A stretch of DNA of 24,125 nucleotides. Source: Pseudomonadota bacterium. GTDB lineage: Bacteria; Desulfobacterota; Syntrophobacteria; Syntrophobacterales; Syntrophobacteraceae. Position numbers and translations under genes: made by a program. The stretch covers positions 1 to 24,125 of the forward strand of contig JAEZHY010000210.1 in assembly GCA_023416335.1 (NCBI GenBank), written 5' to 3'. The stretch's first letter is position 1. Each line of letters opens with the position of its first letter. Below, one piece after another: positions 6,386 to 14,536 of this stretch. Under the pieces are notes generated by a model that did not search any database, was not told the origin of the DNA, and worked only from the letters and a program-made list of their open reading frames with translations.

Positions 6386-7811
6386 TCCCCCCTGTCTTAT
6401 CCATCCCACAGTCTTCTCTCCCAAACTCCATAGCCCGGTCCCTCGTTCCCGAGACTCTCCGCCAACAGGCAGTCACTACGCAGAGGAGAAGCAGAAAACC
6501 TATCGTTTTTACCCGATAGCCGTTCGCGAGTTTGATTAAATCCCTGCCAAGAAAGGCCCTGCTCATCAGCATGCAGAAAACTATGTAGCCCCCCATGGCC
6601 CACTCCGTCCAGCGCGGGAAATTCAATCCCGCCACCGCGGCCCTGCATATAAGAAAGAGGGCCGGAAACAATCCCACGCTGTGCTGAACCCAGGTGATGG
6701 GGGACAAAAGCAGTATCAGTATCGAAACGGCCGCACACTCCCAGACAGTCGCGAACGAGTCTCTGTCCCGCGGCTTACGTCGCATCATAAAAGCCATCGC
6801 AAAAAGTAATCCGGCCATGATGATTCGAACGGTCACCCCTGCCTGGAAGGGCGACAAACCGATAAACTGATAATAGTAGCGACTCTCCGGGGCATTTGAC
6901 CTCCCGGGAGTATCCGACGTCTCCGGTCTTCCCAGGTGTCCGTAGGGCAGATGCATCAGATAGCGGGCCAGCGCAGGCCGCAACGAGAGGTTTTCGACCT
7001 TTTCCTCTCCGAGAGGCCCCCGTGATGGATCGGGGTCGCTCAGACCGCGTACCACCCCCTGTACCCAGTTGTCCATCATACGGACATATTCTCCGGGCCC
7101 CGTCACGATGGCCGGACTAAGCGTAAAAAGGCAGCAGGCGGCCAGCGAGACAGCCGCGATTTTCCATTGCCGCTTCAGGACGAAATAAGCCACAAAAAGA
7201 AGTGGAGTACATTTCAGCGATGCGGCAAGACCCAGGAGAACGCCGCCGGCAACGTCCCGATGCTTCGACCACATGTAGACGGCAGACCACGAGAGTGCCA
7301 CCAGCGCCGTGTTGACGCCGACCTCGGGAAGGTCCCGCCCCAGGAAAAGACTTGCCAGAAGGATGGCTAAAGAAGTCGCCCAGAAGTCGGCATCCGCCGA
7401 CAGGGGCAAATGCCTTTCCGTAAGCTTGTGAAGTACAAGGACCAGCACAGTAATCGAAATACCGGCAAGGGGGTAGACAAGAACCTGGGCAAGATGAAGC
7501 CCGAAGAAGGATAGCGGGGCATGAACCATCGCCCAGAAAGGCGGATAGACGAAATCATGCCCCCCTTCGTAGATGAATCTGCCTTCGGCGAGCCTGCGGC
7601 CGAGTTCAAAATGAAGGATGAAGTCTCCTCTGGGGGCTACGATTATCTGTATCCAGGCCACAAGCAGCCAGATGCCGCCTGCCACAATCGGGATCGGCCT
7701 GTAAGGTCTCAGTCTGCTCCAGTCAATCGTACAAAGCTGGAACAGGCAGCGGCCCGACCCCACCTTCGCCGGCTCAGTGGAAGCCGCACAAGTTCCTGCT
7801 TCATGATGCAT
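6363..7811 (-). CDS. GT87-like (DUF2029) polyprenyl-phosphate-sugar-dependent membrane glycosyltransferase
   Basis: A 482-residue integral membrane protein with about ten hydrophobic segments. After the first helix it has the acidic motif DFILHFELGRRLAEGRFIYEGGHDFVYPPFW, which matches the D-x-Y-P-P-x-F pattern of the GT87 mannosyltransferase group. SLKCTPLLFVAYFVLKRQW and SPITWVQHSVGLFPAL are also typical. Such enzymes use a lipid-phosphate sugar donor on the outer face of the membrane. The neighbouring GT2-GtrA protein could supply that donor, and the overlapping genes support this. The acceptor is unknown. The first 35 residues are polar and atypical; the ATG at 7811 lacks a good ribosome binding site, so the true start may lie downstream. 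Confidence 0.8.
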   Translation of the reverse strand: MHHEAGTCAASTEPAKVGSGRCLFQLCTIDWSRLRPYRPIPIVAGGIWLLVAWIQIIVAPRGDFILHFELGRRLAEGRFIYEGGHDFVYPPFWAMVHAPLSFFGLHLAQVLVYPLAGISITVLVLVLHKLTERHLPLSADADFWATSLAILLASLFLGRDLPEVGVNTALVALSWSAVYMWSKHRDVAGGVLLGLAASLKCTPLLFVAYFVLKRQWKIAAVSLAACCLFTLSPAIVTGPGEYVRMMDNWVQGVVRGLSDPDPSRGPLGEEKVENLSLRPALARYLMHLPYGHLGRPETSDTPGRSNAPESRYYYQFIGLSPFQAGVTVRIIMAGLLFAMAFMMRRKPRDRDSFATVWECAAVSILILLLSPITWVQHSVGLFPALFLICRAAVAGLNFPRWTEWAMGGYIVFCMLMSRAFLGRDLIKLANGYRVKTIGFLLLLCVVTACWRRVSGTRDRAMEFGREDCGMDKTGGNGGVSLR

Positions 7812-8023
7812 TGAGAAAAACCTTTACCAAGAAAGCAACTCCATCAATCCAGACCGATCGTATCGATAAGAAATGTCTTATACTACAAGCCCGCTCCGCA
7901 GTTCCAACTCGAAAAGTCCGGCACCGACTTCATTTTAGTTGCCGCAGCCAGGGCGGTTGGGTACATTTCAGGCTGCACGCGCAGATCATGCGCCAATCCA
8001 TCCCACTCAACGAAAGAAGTCCA

Positions 8024-8899
8024 ATGAAACAGATGGAATCGGCACAAGGGATCGTATCTATTATCCGGGATTATGTCGCATCTTCAGAAAACACACTTCA
8101 AAACCCGGCGGGCGACAGGGCTTTCGACGAACCGCTCGTCGGTTTCTCCGCCGGGTCCGATCCCCTCTATGATGCGTATAAAACCCATGTGGGACCGTTC
8201 CATTGGGCACCGCTGGAAGCCTTCTCCATAGCATTTCCTCAAGTGAATGTCAGCCCCGAAGAACTCACCGTCGTCAGTTGGGTCCTGCCGCAGGCCAAAC
8301 TCACCAAAGCCGACAACAGGAAGCAAACGGTGCAACCGTCCGACAGGTGGGCACGCGCAAGAATTTATGGCGAAGAATTCAATACGAAACTCAAAAGAAT
8401 GCTGGTCCAAAGACTTCAACAGGAGGGTATTGCCGCCGTTGCACCGCCACTGCTACCTGATTGGCAAAAGAAAGAATCAGACGGTATCCCCTATGCCTCA
8501 AACTGGTCCGAGAGGCACGCCGCCTACGCTTCAGGACTTGGCACGTTCGGACTCTGCGACGGATTGATTACACCGGTCGGAAAAGCGATGCGCCTCGGCT
8601 CCGTTGTCGTTCGGCTCCAGTTGCCCGCAACGCCCAGACCCTACACTGACCACCACGCGTATTGCCTCCATTTCGCAGGTCAAACCTGCCGCAAGTGCAT
8701 CGAGCGCTGCCCGGTTCAAGCCATCTCGGAGGCAGGGCACGATAAGACAAAATGCGCCCGCCATCTGAAACCGGTCAGCGCGGATTATGTCAAATCACAC
8801 TACGGCTTCGACGGCTATGGCTGCGGTCTCTGCCAAACCGGCGTACCATGCGAGTCGGGAATCCCGGTTCGCAGCGCAAGGATCAAAACGGCTCTTTAA
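8024..8899 (+). CDS. QueG-like double [4Fe-4S] protein (epoxyqueuosine reductase-related)
   Basis: A 291-residue soluble protein related to the epoxyqueuosine reductase group. The middle part has RHAAYASGLGTFGLCDGLITPVGKAMRLGSVV (164-195), typical of that group. The C-terminal part has the cysteines of two iron-sulfur clusters: C214, C222, C225 and C229 (TCRKCIERCP), C244, and C267, C270, C276 (GCGLCQTGVPC). Cysteine spacing in the last group differs from true QueG. In anaerobes many such proteins have unknown redox roles, so the queuosine function is not asserted. The ATG at 8024 is chosen because the upstream 71 codons are low in family likeness; the ribosome binding site is weak (AAGAAG). 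It precedes the double-cubane gene row by 130 bases. Confidence 0.75.
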   Translation: MKQMESAQGIVSIIRDYVASSENTLQNPAGDRAFDEPLVGFSAGSDPLYDAYKTHVGPFHWAPLEAFSIAFPQVNVSPEELTVVSWVLPQAKLTKADNRKQTVQPSDRWARARIYGEEFNTKLKRMLVQRLQQEGIAAVAPPLLPDWQKKESDGIPYASNWSERHAAYASGLGTFGLCDGLITPVGKAMRLGSVVVRLQLPATPRPYTDHHAYCLHFAGQTCRKCIERCPVQAISEAGHDKTKCARHLKPVSADYVKSHYGFDGYGCGLCQTGVPCESGIPVRSARIKTAL

Positions 8900-8968
8900 A
8901 GTCCCCGAATCTGTCTCACTCACGTACTCTCCCTATGGAACACCTCACCTGCCATAGATACTAGCGAT

Positions 8969-8997
8969 TTGCCTTATAGGTTTAGCCAATTTATAAG
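8969..8997 (+). promoter_or_regulatory. Sigma-70-like promoter of the double-cubane gene row
   Basis: TTGCCT (8969-8974) and TATAAG (8992-8997) are separated by exactly 17 bases, four of six and five of six to consensus. Transcription would start near 9004, about 26 bases before the ATG at 9030, which has a strong GGAGGG ribosome binding site. Confidence 0.55.
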
Positions 8998-9029
8998 TGG
9001 GTCAAAAACTCTAACCGGAGGGTCGGCCC

Positions 9030-10301
9030 ATGCCATCGTACGAAGCCATGTGGGAAAAACTCAATCTCGATGTGGATGCTCATTCTGGGCTTCTCGAAGT
9101 GCTCGGAAAATTTTACGGGGATATATACCTGAGCCAGGAAGGCCGGCTTCGGGGCATGGAGTACCTCGATTTTGTCCTCTCTGAGGTCCACGGGTTGAGG
9201 ATAAAGGAACTGCAGGACGCCAAAGCACTCGGAAAGAAAGTCATCGGGACGTTTTGCGTCTTCGTTCCGGAAGAAATCGCTCTCGCCGCGGGCGCGATCC
9301 AGGTCGGGCTGTGCGCAGGCGCCGAAGCAGGAAAAACCGAGGCCGAGCGAGTTCTGCCCAGAAACACCTGCGCCCTGATAAAATCTTTCGTCGGATTCAA
9401 ACTCGCTCGCATTTGCCCTTTCATCGAATCCTGCGACCTCCTTGTCGGAGAAACCACGTGCGACGGGAAGAAAAAAGCCTATGAGATATTTTCAGAGTAT
9501 GCTCCCGTGTACGTCATGGAAATCCCGCAGATGAAAAATGCATCCGACCGGGACCTCTGGCGCGCAGAAGTCGTTCGTTTCAAAAACAGTATCGAGGAAT
9601 TGACGGGAAACACCATAACCGCCGCGCGTCTCAAAGAATCCATACAGCTTGTGAATAACCGCCGCAAAGCACTGCAGCGACTCAACGCACTGCGCACAGC
9701 AGTACCAGTCCCCATCTCCGGCAGAGATGCACTCCTCATCAACCAGATCGCGTTCTACGACGACCCTGTCAGGTTTACGGTCAAGATCAACGAATTGTGC
9801 GACGAACTCGAAGATCGCGTCAAAAAGGGTGAAGGGATAACCTCCCGGGAAACGCCCCGCTACATGCTTTCCGGATGCCCGATGGCCGTCCCGAACTGGA
9901 AACTGCCCTATATCATAGAATCTTCGGGTGCCGTCATTGTGGGTGAGGAATCCTGCATCGGCACACGGAATACCCGGGACCTGGTCGATGAAAGCGCCGC
10001 AACGGTCGAAGCCATGATCGAGGCCATCGTAGACCGTTACATGAAGATCGACTGCGCATGCTTTACGCCCAATAACAAACGGTTGGATAACATCGTGAGC
10101 ATGGCCCGTAATCTCAACGTCAACGGAGTCATCCATTACGGTCTTTCATTCTGCCAGCCGTATGCAATCGAAGCATTCAAAGTGGAGAAGGCACTAACGT
10201 CCGCGGGGATTCCCATGTTGTCCATTGAGACGGACTACGGCATGGAAGACGTCGAACAATTGAAGACCCGCGTAGAAGCCTTTGTCGAATTATCCCGTTA
10301 G
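9030..10301 (+). CDS. Double-cubane-cluster anaerobic reductase homologue (2-hydroxyacyl-CoA dehydratase HgdB superfamily)
   Basis: A 423-residue protein of the HgdB/BcrB/DCCP superfamily. Whole-length features point to the double-cubane-cluster proteins that bind [Fe8S9] and carry out ATP-driven reductions with an activase: MPSYEAMWEKLNLDVDAH, GTFCVFVPEEIALAAGAI, RNTCALIKS (C114), ARICPFIESCDLL (C129, C135), ETTCDGKKKAYE (C144), LSGCPMAVPNWK (C283), EESCIGTR (C309), IDCACFTPN (C342, C344), GLSFCQPYAIE (C375) and the end ETDYGMEDVEQLKTRVEAF. The natural substrate of this group is unknown; the characterised relative reduces small molecules such as acetylene and azide (family knowledge). The activase gene follows after six bases. 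Dehydratases normally use two different subunits, and a second homologue follows. Confidence 0.88.
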   Translation: MPSYEAMWEKLNLDVDAHSGLLEVLGKFYGDIYLSQEGRLRGMEYLDFVLSEVHGLRIKELQDAKALGKKVIGTFCVFVPEEIALAAGAIQVGLCAGAEAGKTEAERVLPRNTCALIKSFVGFKLARICPFIESCDLLVGETTCDGKKKAYEIFSEYAPVYVMEIPQMKNASDRDLWRAEVVRFKNSIEELTGNTITAARLKESIQLVNNRRKALQRLNALRTAVPVPISGRDALLINQIAFYDDPVRFTVKINELCDELEDRVKKGEGITSRETPRYMLSGCPMAVPNWKLPYIIESSGAVIVGEESCIGTRNTRDLVDESAATVEAMIEAIVDRYMKIDCACFTPNNKRLDNIVSMARNLNVNGVIHYGLSFCQPYAIEAFKVEKALTSAGIPMLSIETDYGMEDVEQLKTRVEAFVELSR

Positions 10302-10307
10302 AAGAGT

Positions 10308-11105
10308 GTGGCACAGATGAATTATTGCACCAATGACGGAGCGATTGCCGGGATAGACATCGGCTCCCGTTCCATTGAAGTCGTAATCCTGACCGACAAG
10401 GGCCCCCAACTGCTGAAGGCCCCGACGACCTTCGATCCTCTCGGCCAGTGCACGAAGCTCATAAACGGCCTCAGCGTGAACAGGATCACTGCGACCGGAT
10501 ATGGAAGAAAACTCTTTTCCGAATCCTTCGGCAACTCCTCGATTCCGACAATCACGGAAATCCAGGCCTATGCTCTCGGTGCCAGGTCGCTCTACCCCGA
10601 AGCCAGAACAGTCCTGGATATAGGCGGCCAGGACACCAAGGTCATTTCTCTTTCGGAAATCGGCAAGGTATTGAAGTTTGAGATGAACGACCGGTGTGCG
10701 GCCGGTACCGGCAAGTTCCTCGAATTCATGGCCAATGCCCTGCAGATTCCGCTCGAATCCTTTGGCGCTTATGCGCTCAGAGCAACCCGGCGTATTCAAA
10801 TAAGCAGCATGTGTACCGTATTTGCCGAGAGCGAAGCCACTTCTCTCATGGCACGGGGGGAACGCCCTGAAAACATTGCAATGGGTCTCCACCTTGCGAT
10901 CGTTCAGAGAACTTCGGCAATGCTCAAGAGAGTCGGTCTCGTTTCTCCCATAGTCTTTGCAGGCGGTGTCGCGCATAATCCCTGTGTCGTTGCGTTGCTC
11001 AAGGAAGAACTGGGCGAGAGCATCATCGTACCGGAAAATCCGGACATGGTCGGCGCCCTCGGCGCGGCACTCCATGGAGAAAGTACCGCCGTCCGAAACA
11101 ATTGA
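10308..11105 (+). CDS. Activase of the BadF/BadG/HgdC (ASKHA) family
   Basis: A homodimeric ATPase that passes electrons at low potential to its partner enzyme. The 265 residues show GIDIGSRSIEVVI (phosphate 1 motif), TATGYGR, DIGGQDTKVI (104-113), the cluster cysteines C130 (NDRCAAGTGKFLE) and C169 (SSMCTVFAESE), which bridge one [4Fe-4S] cluster between the two subunits, and the adenosine motif FAGGVAHNP. The GTG at 10308 is used; an ATG at 10317 is equally possible. The gene starts six bases after the upstream double-cubane gene and is followed by the second one, so one activase probably serves both. The electron donor is not encoded in view. Confidence 0.92.
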   Translation: MAQMNYCTNDGAIAGIDIGSRSIEVVILTDKGPQLLKAPTTFDPLGQCTKLINGLSVNRITATGYGRKLFSESFGNSSIPTITEIQAYALGARSLYPEARTVLDIGGQDTKVISLSEIGKVLKFEMNDRCAAGTGKFLEFMANALQIPLESFGAYALRATRRIQISSMCTVFAESEATSLMARGERPENIAMGLHLAIVQRTSAMLKRVGLVSPIVFAGGVAHNPCVVALLKEELGESIIVPENPDMVGALGAALHGESTAVRNN

Positions 11106-11177
11106 AGATAACAAATCATCAATCATAGCCTGAACTCTAAAATCCCGTGTGAACTCCAGGCCAAACCGGCTTAATCC

Positions 11178-11194
11178 GGAGGAGTGACAAACTG
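11178..11194 (+). promoter_or_regulatory. Strong ribosome binding site before a CTG start
   Basis: GGAGGAG (11178-11184) lies seven bases before CTG (11192-11194), which is in frame with the second double-cubane gene. The first in-frame ATG (11225) has no ribosome binding site. Confidence 0.5.
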
Positions 11195-12397
11195 AAACCT
11201 GCAAGTCTCTGCCACTTTGAAAACATGGGCGAGCGATTTCTCCTGGAAGTTTCGGAACTGCAAGACCACGGAAAGAAAGTCGCCGGAGCCTACTGCCTCT
11301 TCGCACCCGTGGAACTCATTCGTGCTGCCGGGGCGATTCCTGTCAGTCTATGCGGCAAGAAGGAAGCACCTATAGCTCATGCTGAGCGCGTCCTTCCGGC
11401 AAACCTCTGCCCGCTGATAAAATCCAGCTATGGATATGCCATAACCGATACTTGCCCCTATTTCGCTGCAAGCGACTTCCTGATCGGTGAAACCACCTGC
11501 GACGGCAAGAAAAAGATGTTCGAATTCCTCGGACGCATCAAGCCCCTTCATTTGATGCTGCTGCCGCAAGCCGCCGATGAGGAAGATGCCCTCGAGTTCT
11601 GGCTGTCGGAAATAATGCGCCTGAAGCAATTTCTCGAAGAACAAACGGGACAGAGTATCGAGGCCGAAGAACTCCGGTCTCAGATCAAAATCCACAATAA
11701 GATTCGCAAAATCATCCGCAAGATATCGCGTTTCCAGGCCTCTGAGAGCATTCCCATCTCCGGACTGGACATGATGACAGTAATGGAGACGAAGAGTTTT
11801 TGCGTATATCCGGATACCTATATTGAATTGCTGCAGCGTTTTTCATCCGAATTACAGGATATCTTCGAAAGTGGGTTCTCCGCCTTTCCCCCGGACGCTC
11901 CCAGGATCCTTTTGACAGGATGCCCGGCAGGAAAAGGCTCCGAGAAAGTTCTTCGCATCATCGAAGAATGCGGAGCCGCAATCGTATGCCAGGAGAACTG
12001 CACGGGGATCAAAGGACTCGACCTGTTTGTGGAGGAACAGGAGGACCCGTTCCTTGCGCTGGCGCGCCGCTACCTGCACATACCCTGTTCCTGCATGTCG
12101 CCCAATTCAGGAAGACTGAACCTGCTGGACAGCCTGATCGATGAATTTAGAATCGACGGCGTTGTTGACCTTACGTGGCAATGCTGTCATACATATAATA
12201 TTGAATCGCGTGTCGTCGGCGAAATGGTTGAGCAGCAGCGCGGACTTCCGTTCCTGCACATCGAGACCGATTATTCGAACTCGGACGTCGAGCAACTCAG
12301 GACGCGCATCGAAGCTTTTCTGGAGATTGTTAAGTGCAATTTGACCGTACATATTCCTCCGACCGGGTCCCCGATTTTCGCCCGATCTTCCGCTTGA
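11192..12397 (+). CDS. Second double-cubane-cluster / 2-hydroxyacyl-CoA dehydratase-type protein
   Basis: A paralogue of the gene at 9030 with the same cysteine set. Counted from the ATG at 11225: C24, C62 (ANLCPLIKS), C77 (TDTCPYF), C92 (ETTCDGKKKM), C233 (LTGCPAGKG), C259 (QENCTGIK), C288 and C290 (IPCSCMSPN), C320 and C321 (TWQCCHTYNIES), then ETDYSNSDVEQLRTRIEAF. It lacks the N-terminal 50 residues of the first protein and adds about 20 at the C-terminus. Translation probably begins at CTG 11192, with GGAGGAG upstream, giving 401 residues; otherwise at ATG 11225, giving 390. It could form a heterodimer with the first protein or be a separate reductase served by the same activase. The substrate is unknown. 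Confidence 0.85.
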   Translation: MKPASLCHFENMGERFLLEVSELQDHGKKVAGAYCLFAPVELIRAAGAIPVSLCGKKEAPIAHAERVLPANLCPLIKSSYGYAITDTCPYFAASDFLIGETTCDGKKKMFEFLGRIKPLHLMLLPQAADEEDALEFWLSEIMRLKQFLEEQTGQSIEAEELRSQIKIHNKIRKIIRKISRFQASESIPISGLDMMTVMETKSFCVYPDTYIELLQRFSSELQDIFESGFSAFPPDAPRILLTGCPAGKGSEKVLRIIEECGAAIVCQENCTGIKGLDLFVEEQEDPFLALARRYLHIPCSCMSPNSGRLNLLDSLIDEFRIDGVVDLTWQCCHTYNIESRVVGEMVEQQRGLPFLHIETDYSNSDVEQLRTRIEAFLEIVKCNLTVHIPPTGSPIFARSSA

Positions 12398-12413
12398 ACT
12401 GGTCCAGCCTGAG

Positions 12414-13220
12414 ATGAATTCCCCTGCTCTTGCCATATGCAATTACATTCCCGACCTCTCCGAACTGAAATCCCAAGCGATGAGGAACGGTTTCTCCGGA
12501 GTGGACTGGACCTTCAAAGTCGAGGACTTGCCGGGCAACGATTTTGAGGAATCAAGACTGCTCAGGAAAATCTCGAGCCTCACACCCCTGGAAATCCGGT
12601 ATCATTGCGCGTTCCGAGACACGGACCTCGGAGATGAGGATGACGCCAAAGCCGATCTAGCAATGGAAGTTTTCCGCAAGGTCTGCAGACTCATATCGAA
12701 ACTTGAGGGCCGTTTTATGACCGTCCACCTGGGACTCGGCCGCAAATCGCCCGAGGGGCTCTCCTGGGAAAGGACGGTTCGGTCTCTTGGAGACCTCGTC
12801 GATTATGCACAGAGCCTCAGTATTTGCCTGTGCCTTGAAAATCTCGCTTCCGGATGGTCCAGCAGGCCGCAGCTTTTCGAAAAGCTGATCCGAAAGACGG
12901 GGGCTGCAATAACCCTGGATATAGGACATGCACGCGTTTGCCAGTCGGTACAGTGCCGTATGTACGAGTTGGAAGACTTTGTCATGCCGCATTCCGAACG
13001 AGTTCGGAATGCCCACATATACCACGAGGAAATCGACGACCAGCATGTTTCACCGCGGTGCCTGGAAGACCTCCGCGATCGGTTGGATTTGCTGTCATCG
13101 CTTCACTGTAAATGGTGGGTCCTCGAACTCAGGAAGGAAGAACCTCTTCTGCAAACGCTGAAGGTTGTCCGACAATACCTCGAATCCGGCTGTGCCGACA
13201 ACCATGCGCCACCGCCGTGA
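12414..13220 (+). CDS. TIM-barrel sugar-phosphate isomerase/epimerase-like protein (AP endonuclease 2 fold)
   Basis: A 268-residue member of the xylose-isomerase-like TIM-barrel group. Candidate metal ligands follow the usual order: H64 (RYHCAF), H105 (TVHLGLG), E142 (CLENL), D169 and H172 (LDIGHA), H201 and H204 (NAHIYHEE), E238 (VLEL). The group includes isomerases, epimerases, dehydratases and endonuclease IV; the sequence does not identify the substrate. It begins 16 bases after the second double-cubane gene, with a poor ribosome binding site, so it probably depends on upstream translation. It is followed by the CDP-alcohol transferase and nucleotidyltransferase, so a role in making a sugar or polyol phosphate is possible, as inference. 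Confidence 0.8.
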   Translation: MNSPALAICNYIPDLSELKSQAMRNGFSGVDWTFKVEDLPGNDFEESRLLRKISSLTPLEIRYHCAFRDTDLGDEDDAKADLAMEVFRKVCRLISKLEGRFMTVHLGLGRKSPEGLSWERTVRSLGDLVDYAQSLSICLCLENLASGWSSRPQLFEKLIRKTGAAITLDIGHARVCQSVQCRMYELEDFVMPHSERVRNAHIYHEEIDDQHVSPRCLEDLRDRLDLLSSLHCKWWVLELRKEEPLLQTLKVVRQYLESGCADNHAPPP

Positions 13221-13239
13221 AACATGGAAATCACAATTG

Positions 13240-13878
13240 ATGAACGATAATTGGACCACGAAACCGACCGACCGCTTTGTCCTGAAATGGATTAAACAAA
13301 ACCTCTCGGCCCGCATTACTCCGAGACTCATTCACGTGGAATGGCTCAGGCCATGGATGATCACCCTCTGCGCATCGTCAATCGGAGTGTTGGCAGGCCT
13401 TATTTTCGCCCTGGGCCGGCCTTTTGCAGCGGGTTGCTTTTCGGCTTTCGCCCAAGTCATGGATGGAGTCGACGGTCAGTTCTCGCGGATAACCGGCCTT
13501 GAAAGCAAGGGGGGCGCATTTCTCGATTCAGTACTCGACCGTTACTCCGACACGGCATTGATGATCGGCATGGTCGTTTATCTCATTACCCTGCCCGCTG
13601 CACTTCCGATCTGGCTGTTGCTCGTTATCGGCTTTTTTGCTCTCTGCGGAAGCACCCTCATAAGCTATTCCACTGCCCGTGCCGAGAGTCTGGGAATAGA
13701 CCTGGGGTCTCCTACCCTGGCAAGCAAGGGAACGCGTACGACCGTAATCGTTTTCTCCGCATGGTTGTCCGTTTTGTGGCCCTCCGCTCCGTTGGCCGCT
13801 CTCATTTACCTTGCTGCACATCCCAACTTTGTTATAGTGTCGCGTCTTTTGAAAGCAGGCCGTTATTCATCCAAATGA
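13240..13878 (+). CDS. CDP-alcohol phosphatidyltransferase family membrane protein
   Basis: Enzymes of this family transfer a phospho-alcohol from a CDP-linked donor to a second alcohol, often a lipid. The signature D-x2-D-G-x2-A-R-x8-G-x3-D-x3-D is present as D75, D78, G79, S82, R83, G92, D96 and D100, with alanine replaced by serine. About five hydrophobic segments follow in 212 residues. The ATG at 13240 is chosen, with GGAAA upstream; an ATG at 13204 inside the preceding gene is possible. The product could be a phospholipid such as a phosphatidyl-polyol, or a soluble phosphodiester as in archaeal-type inositol phosphate synthases. The next gene may provide the nucleotide-activated donor. 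Confidence 0.88.
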   Translation: MNDNWTTKPTDRFVLKWIKQNLSARITPRLIHVEWLRPWMITLCASSIGVLAGLIFALGRPFAAGCFSAFAQVMDGVDGQFSRITGLESKGGAFLDSVLDRYSDTALMIGMVVYLITLPAALPIWLLLVIGFFALCGSTLISYSTARAESLGIDLGSPTLASKGTRTTVIVFSAWLSVLWPSAPLAALIYLAAHPNFVIVSRLLKAGRYSSK

Positions 13879-13894
13879 TCCCGGGGCAAACAAG

Positions 13895-14449
13895 ATGACC
13901 GACACAGGCGTTGTTCACGGTCGATTTCAAGTATTCCATCTCGATCATTTGAAATACATTCTTGCCGCCAAAGAACGGTGCAGGCACCTTATAGTTGGAA
14001 TCACCAATCCAGACCCGACTCTGACAAGACTCGACCCCGCCGATCCATACCGCAGTTCGCCGGAGGCCAATCCGCTCACCTACTTCGAACGTTACATGGT
14101 TGTCTCCAGAGTTCTTCTCGCAGAAGGATTCGAACAGGGCAACTTCTCGGTTGTGCCGTTTCCTGTAAATTTTCCGGACTTATATCGATACTACCTCCCG
14201 CTTGATGCAACCTTCTATCTCACCATATATGACGACTGGGGAAGACGGAAGTTCGAACTCTTCAAATCGCTCGGACTCAAAATCGAGTTGCTCTGGGAGA
14301 AGCCCCTGCAGCAGAAGGGCATCAGCGCAAGTGATGTCCGAAAGAGGATTATGGCTGGAAAGACCTGGGAGGATATGGTCCCAGCGGCGGCGGCCGACGC
14401 TATGAACAGCTTGGGCATTCCTGATCGCATAAGATCTTCGGAACATTAA
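13895..14449 (+). CDS. HIGH-type nucleotidyltransferase (NMN adenylyltransferase / cytidylyltransferase-like)
   Basis: A 184-residue nucleotidyltransferase. The N-terminal motif is HGRFQVFHLDHLKYI (8-22), like the archaeal-type NMN adenylyltransferase, but with H-x-D-H (15-18) instead of H-x-G-H. The second motif ISASDVRKRI (143-152) is intact. The region VGITNPDPTLTRLDPADPYR (34-53) probably contacts substrate. Family members join ATP or CTP to a phosphate ester such as NMN, glycerol phosphate or ethanolamine phosphate. Next to a CDP-alcohol transferase, CTP-dependent activation of a phospho-alcohol is plausible, but a role in NAD synthesis is not excluded. The ATG has GGGG eight bases upstream and is 16 bases after the previous gene. 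Confidence 0.82.
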   Translation: MTDTGVVHGRFQVFHLDHLKYILAAKERCRHLIVGITNPDPTLTRLDPADPYRSSPEANPLTYFERYMVVSRVLLAEGFEQGNFSVVPFPVNFPDLYRYYLPLDATFYLTIYDDWGRRKFELFKSLGLKIELLWEKPLQQKGISASDVRKRIMAGKTWEDMVPAAAADAMNSLGIPDRIRSSEH

Positions 14450-14536
14450 TGACCGCATCGGGCCTGCACCCTTCCGCTTTAAACCGAGGGCAGATTGGCG
14501 CAATCTATCTTCGATATAGGGCCTCGCCGCAATAGG

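Noticed and set aside
10290..11306. Minus-strand frame of 338 residues across the activase
   Set aside because: Antisense shadow of a clear activase gene, with no recognisable domain.
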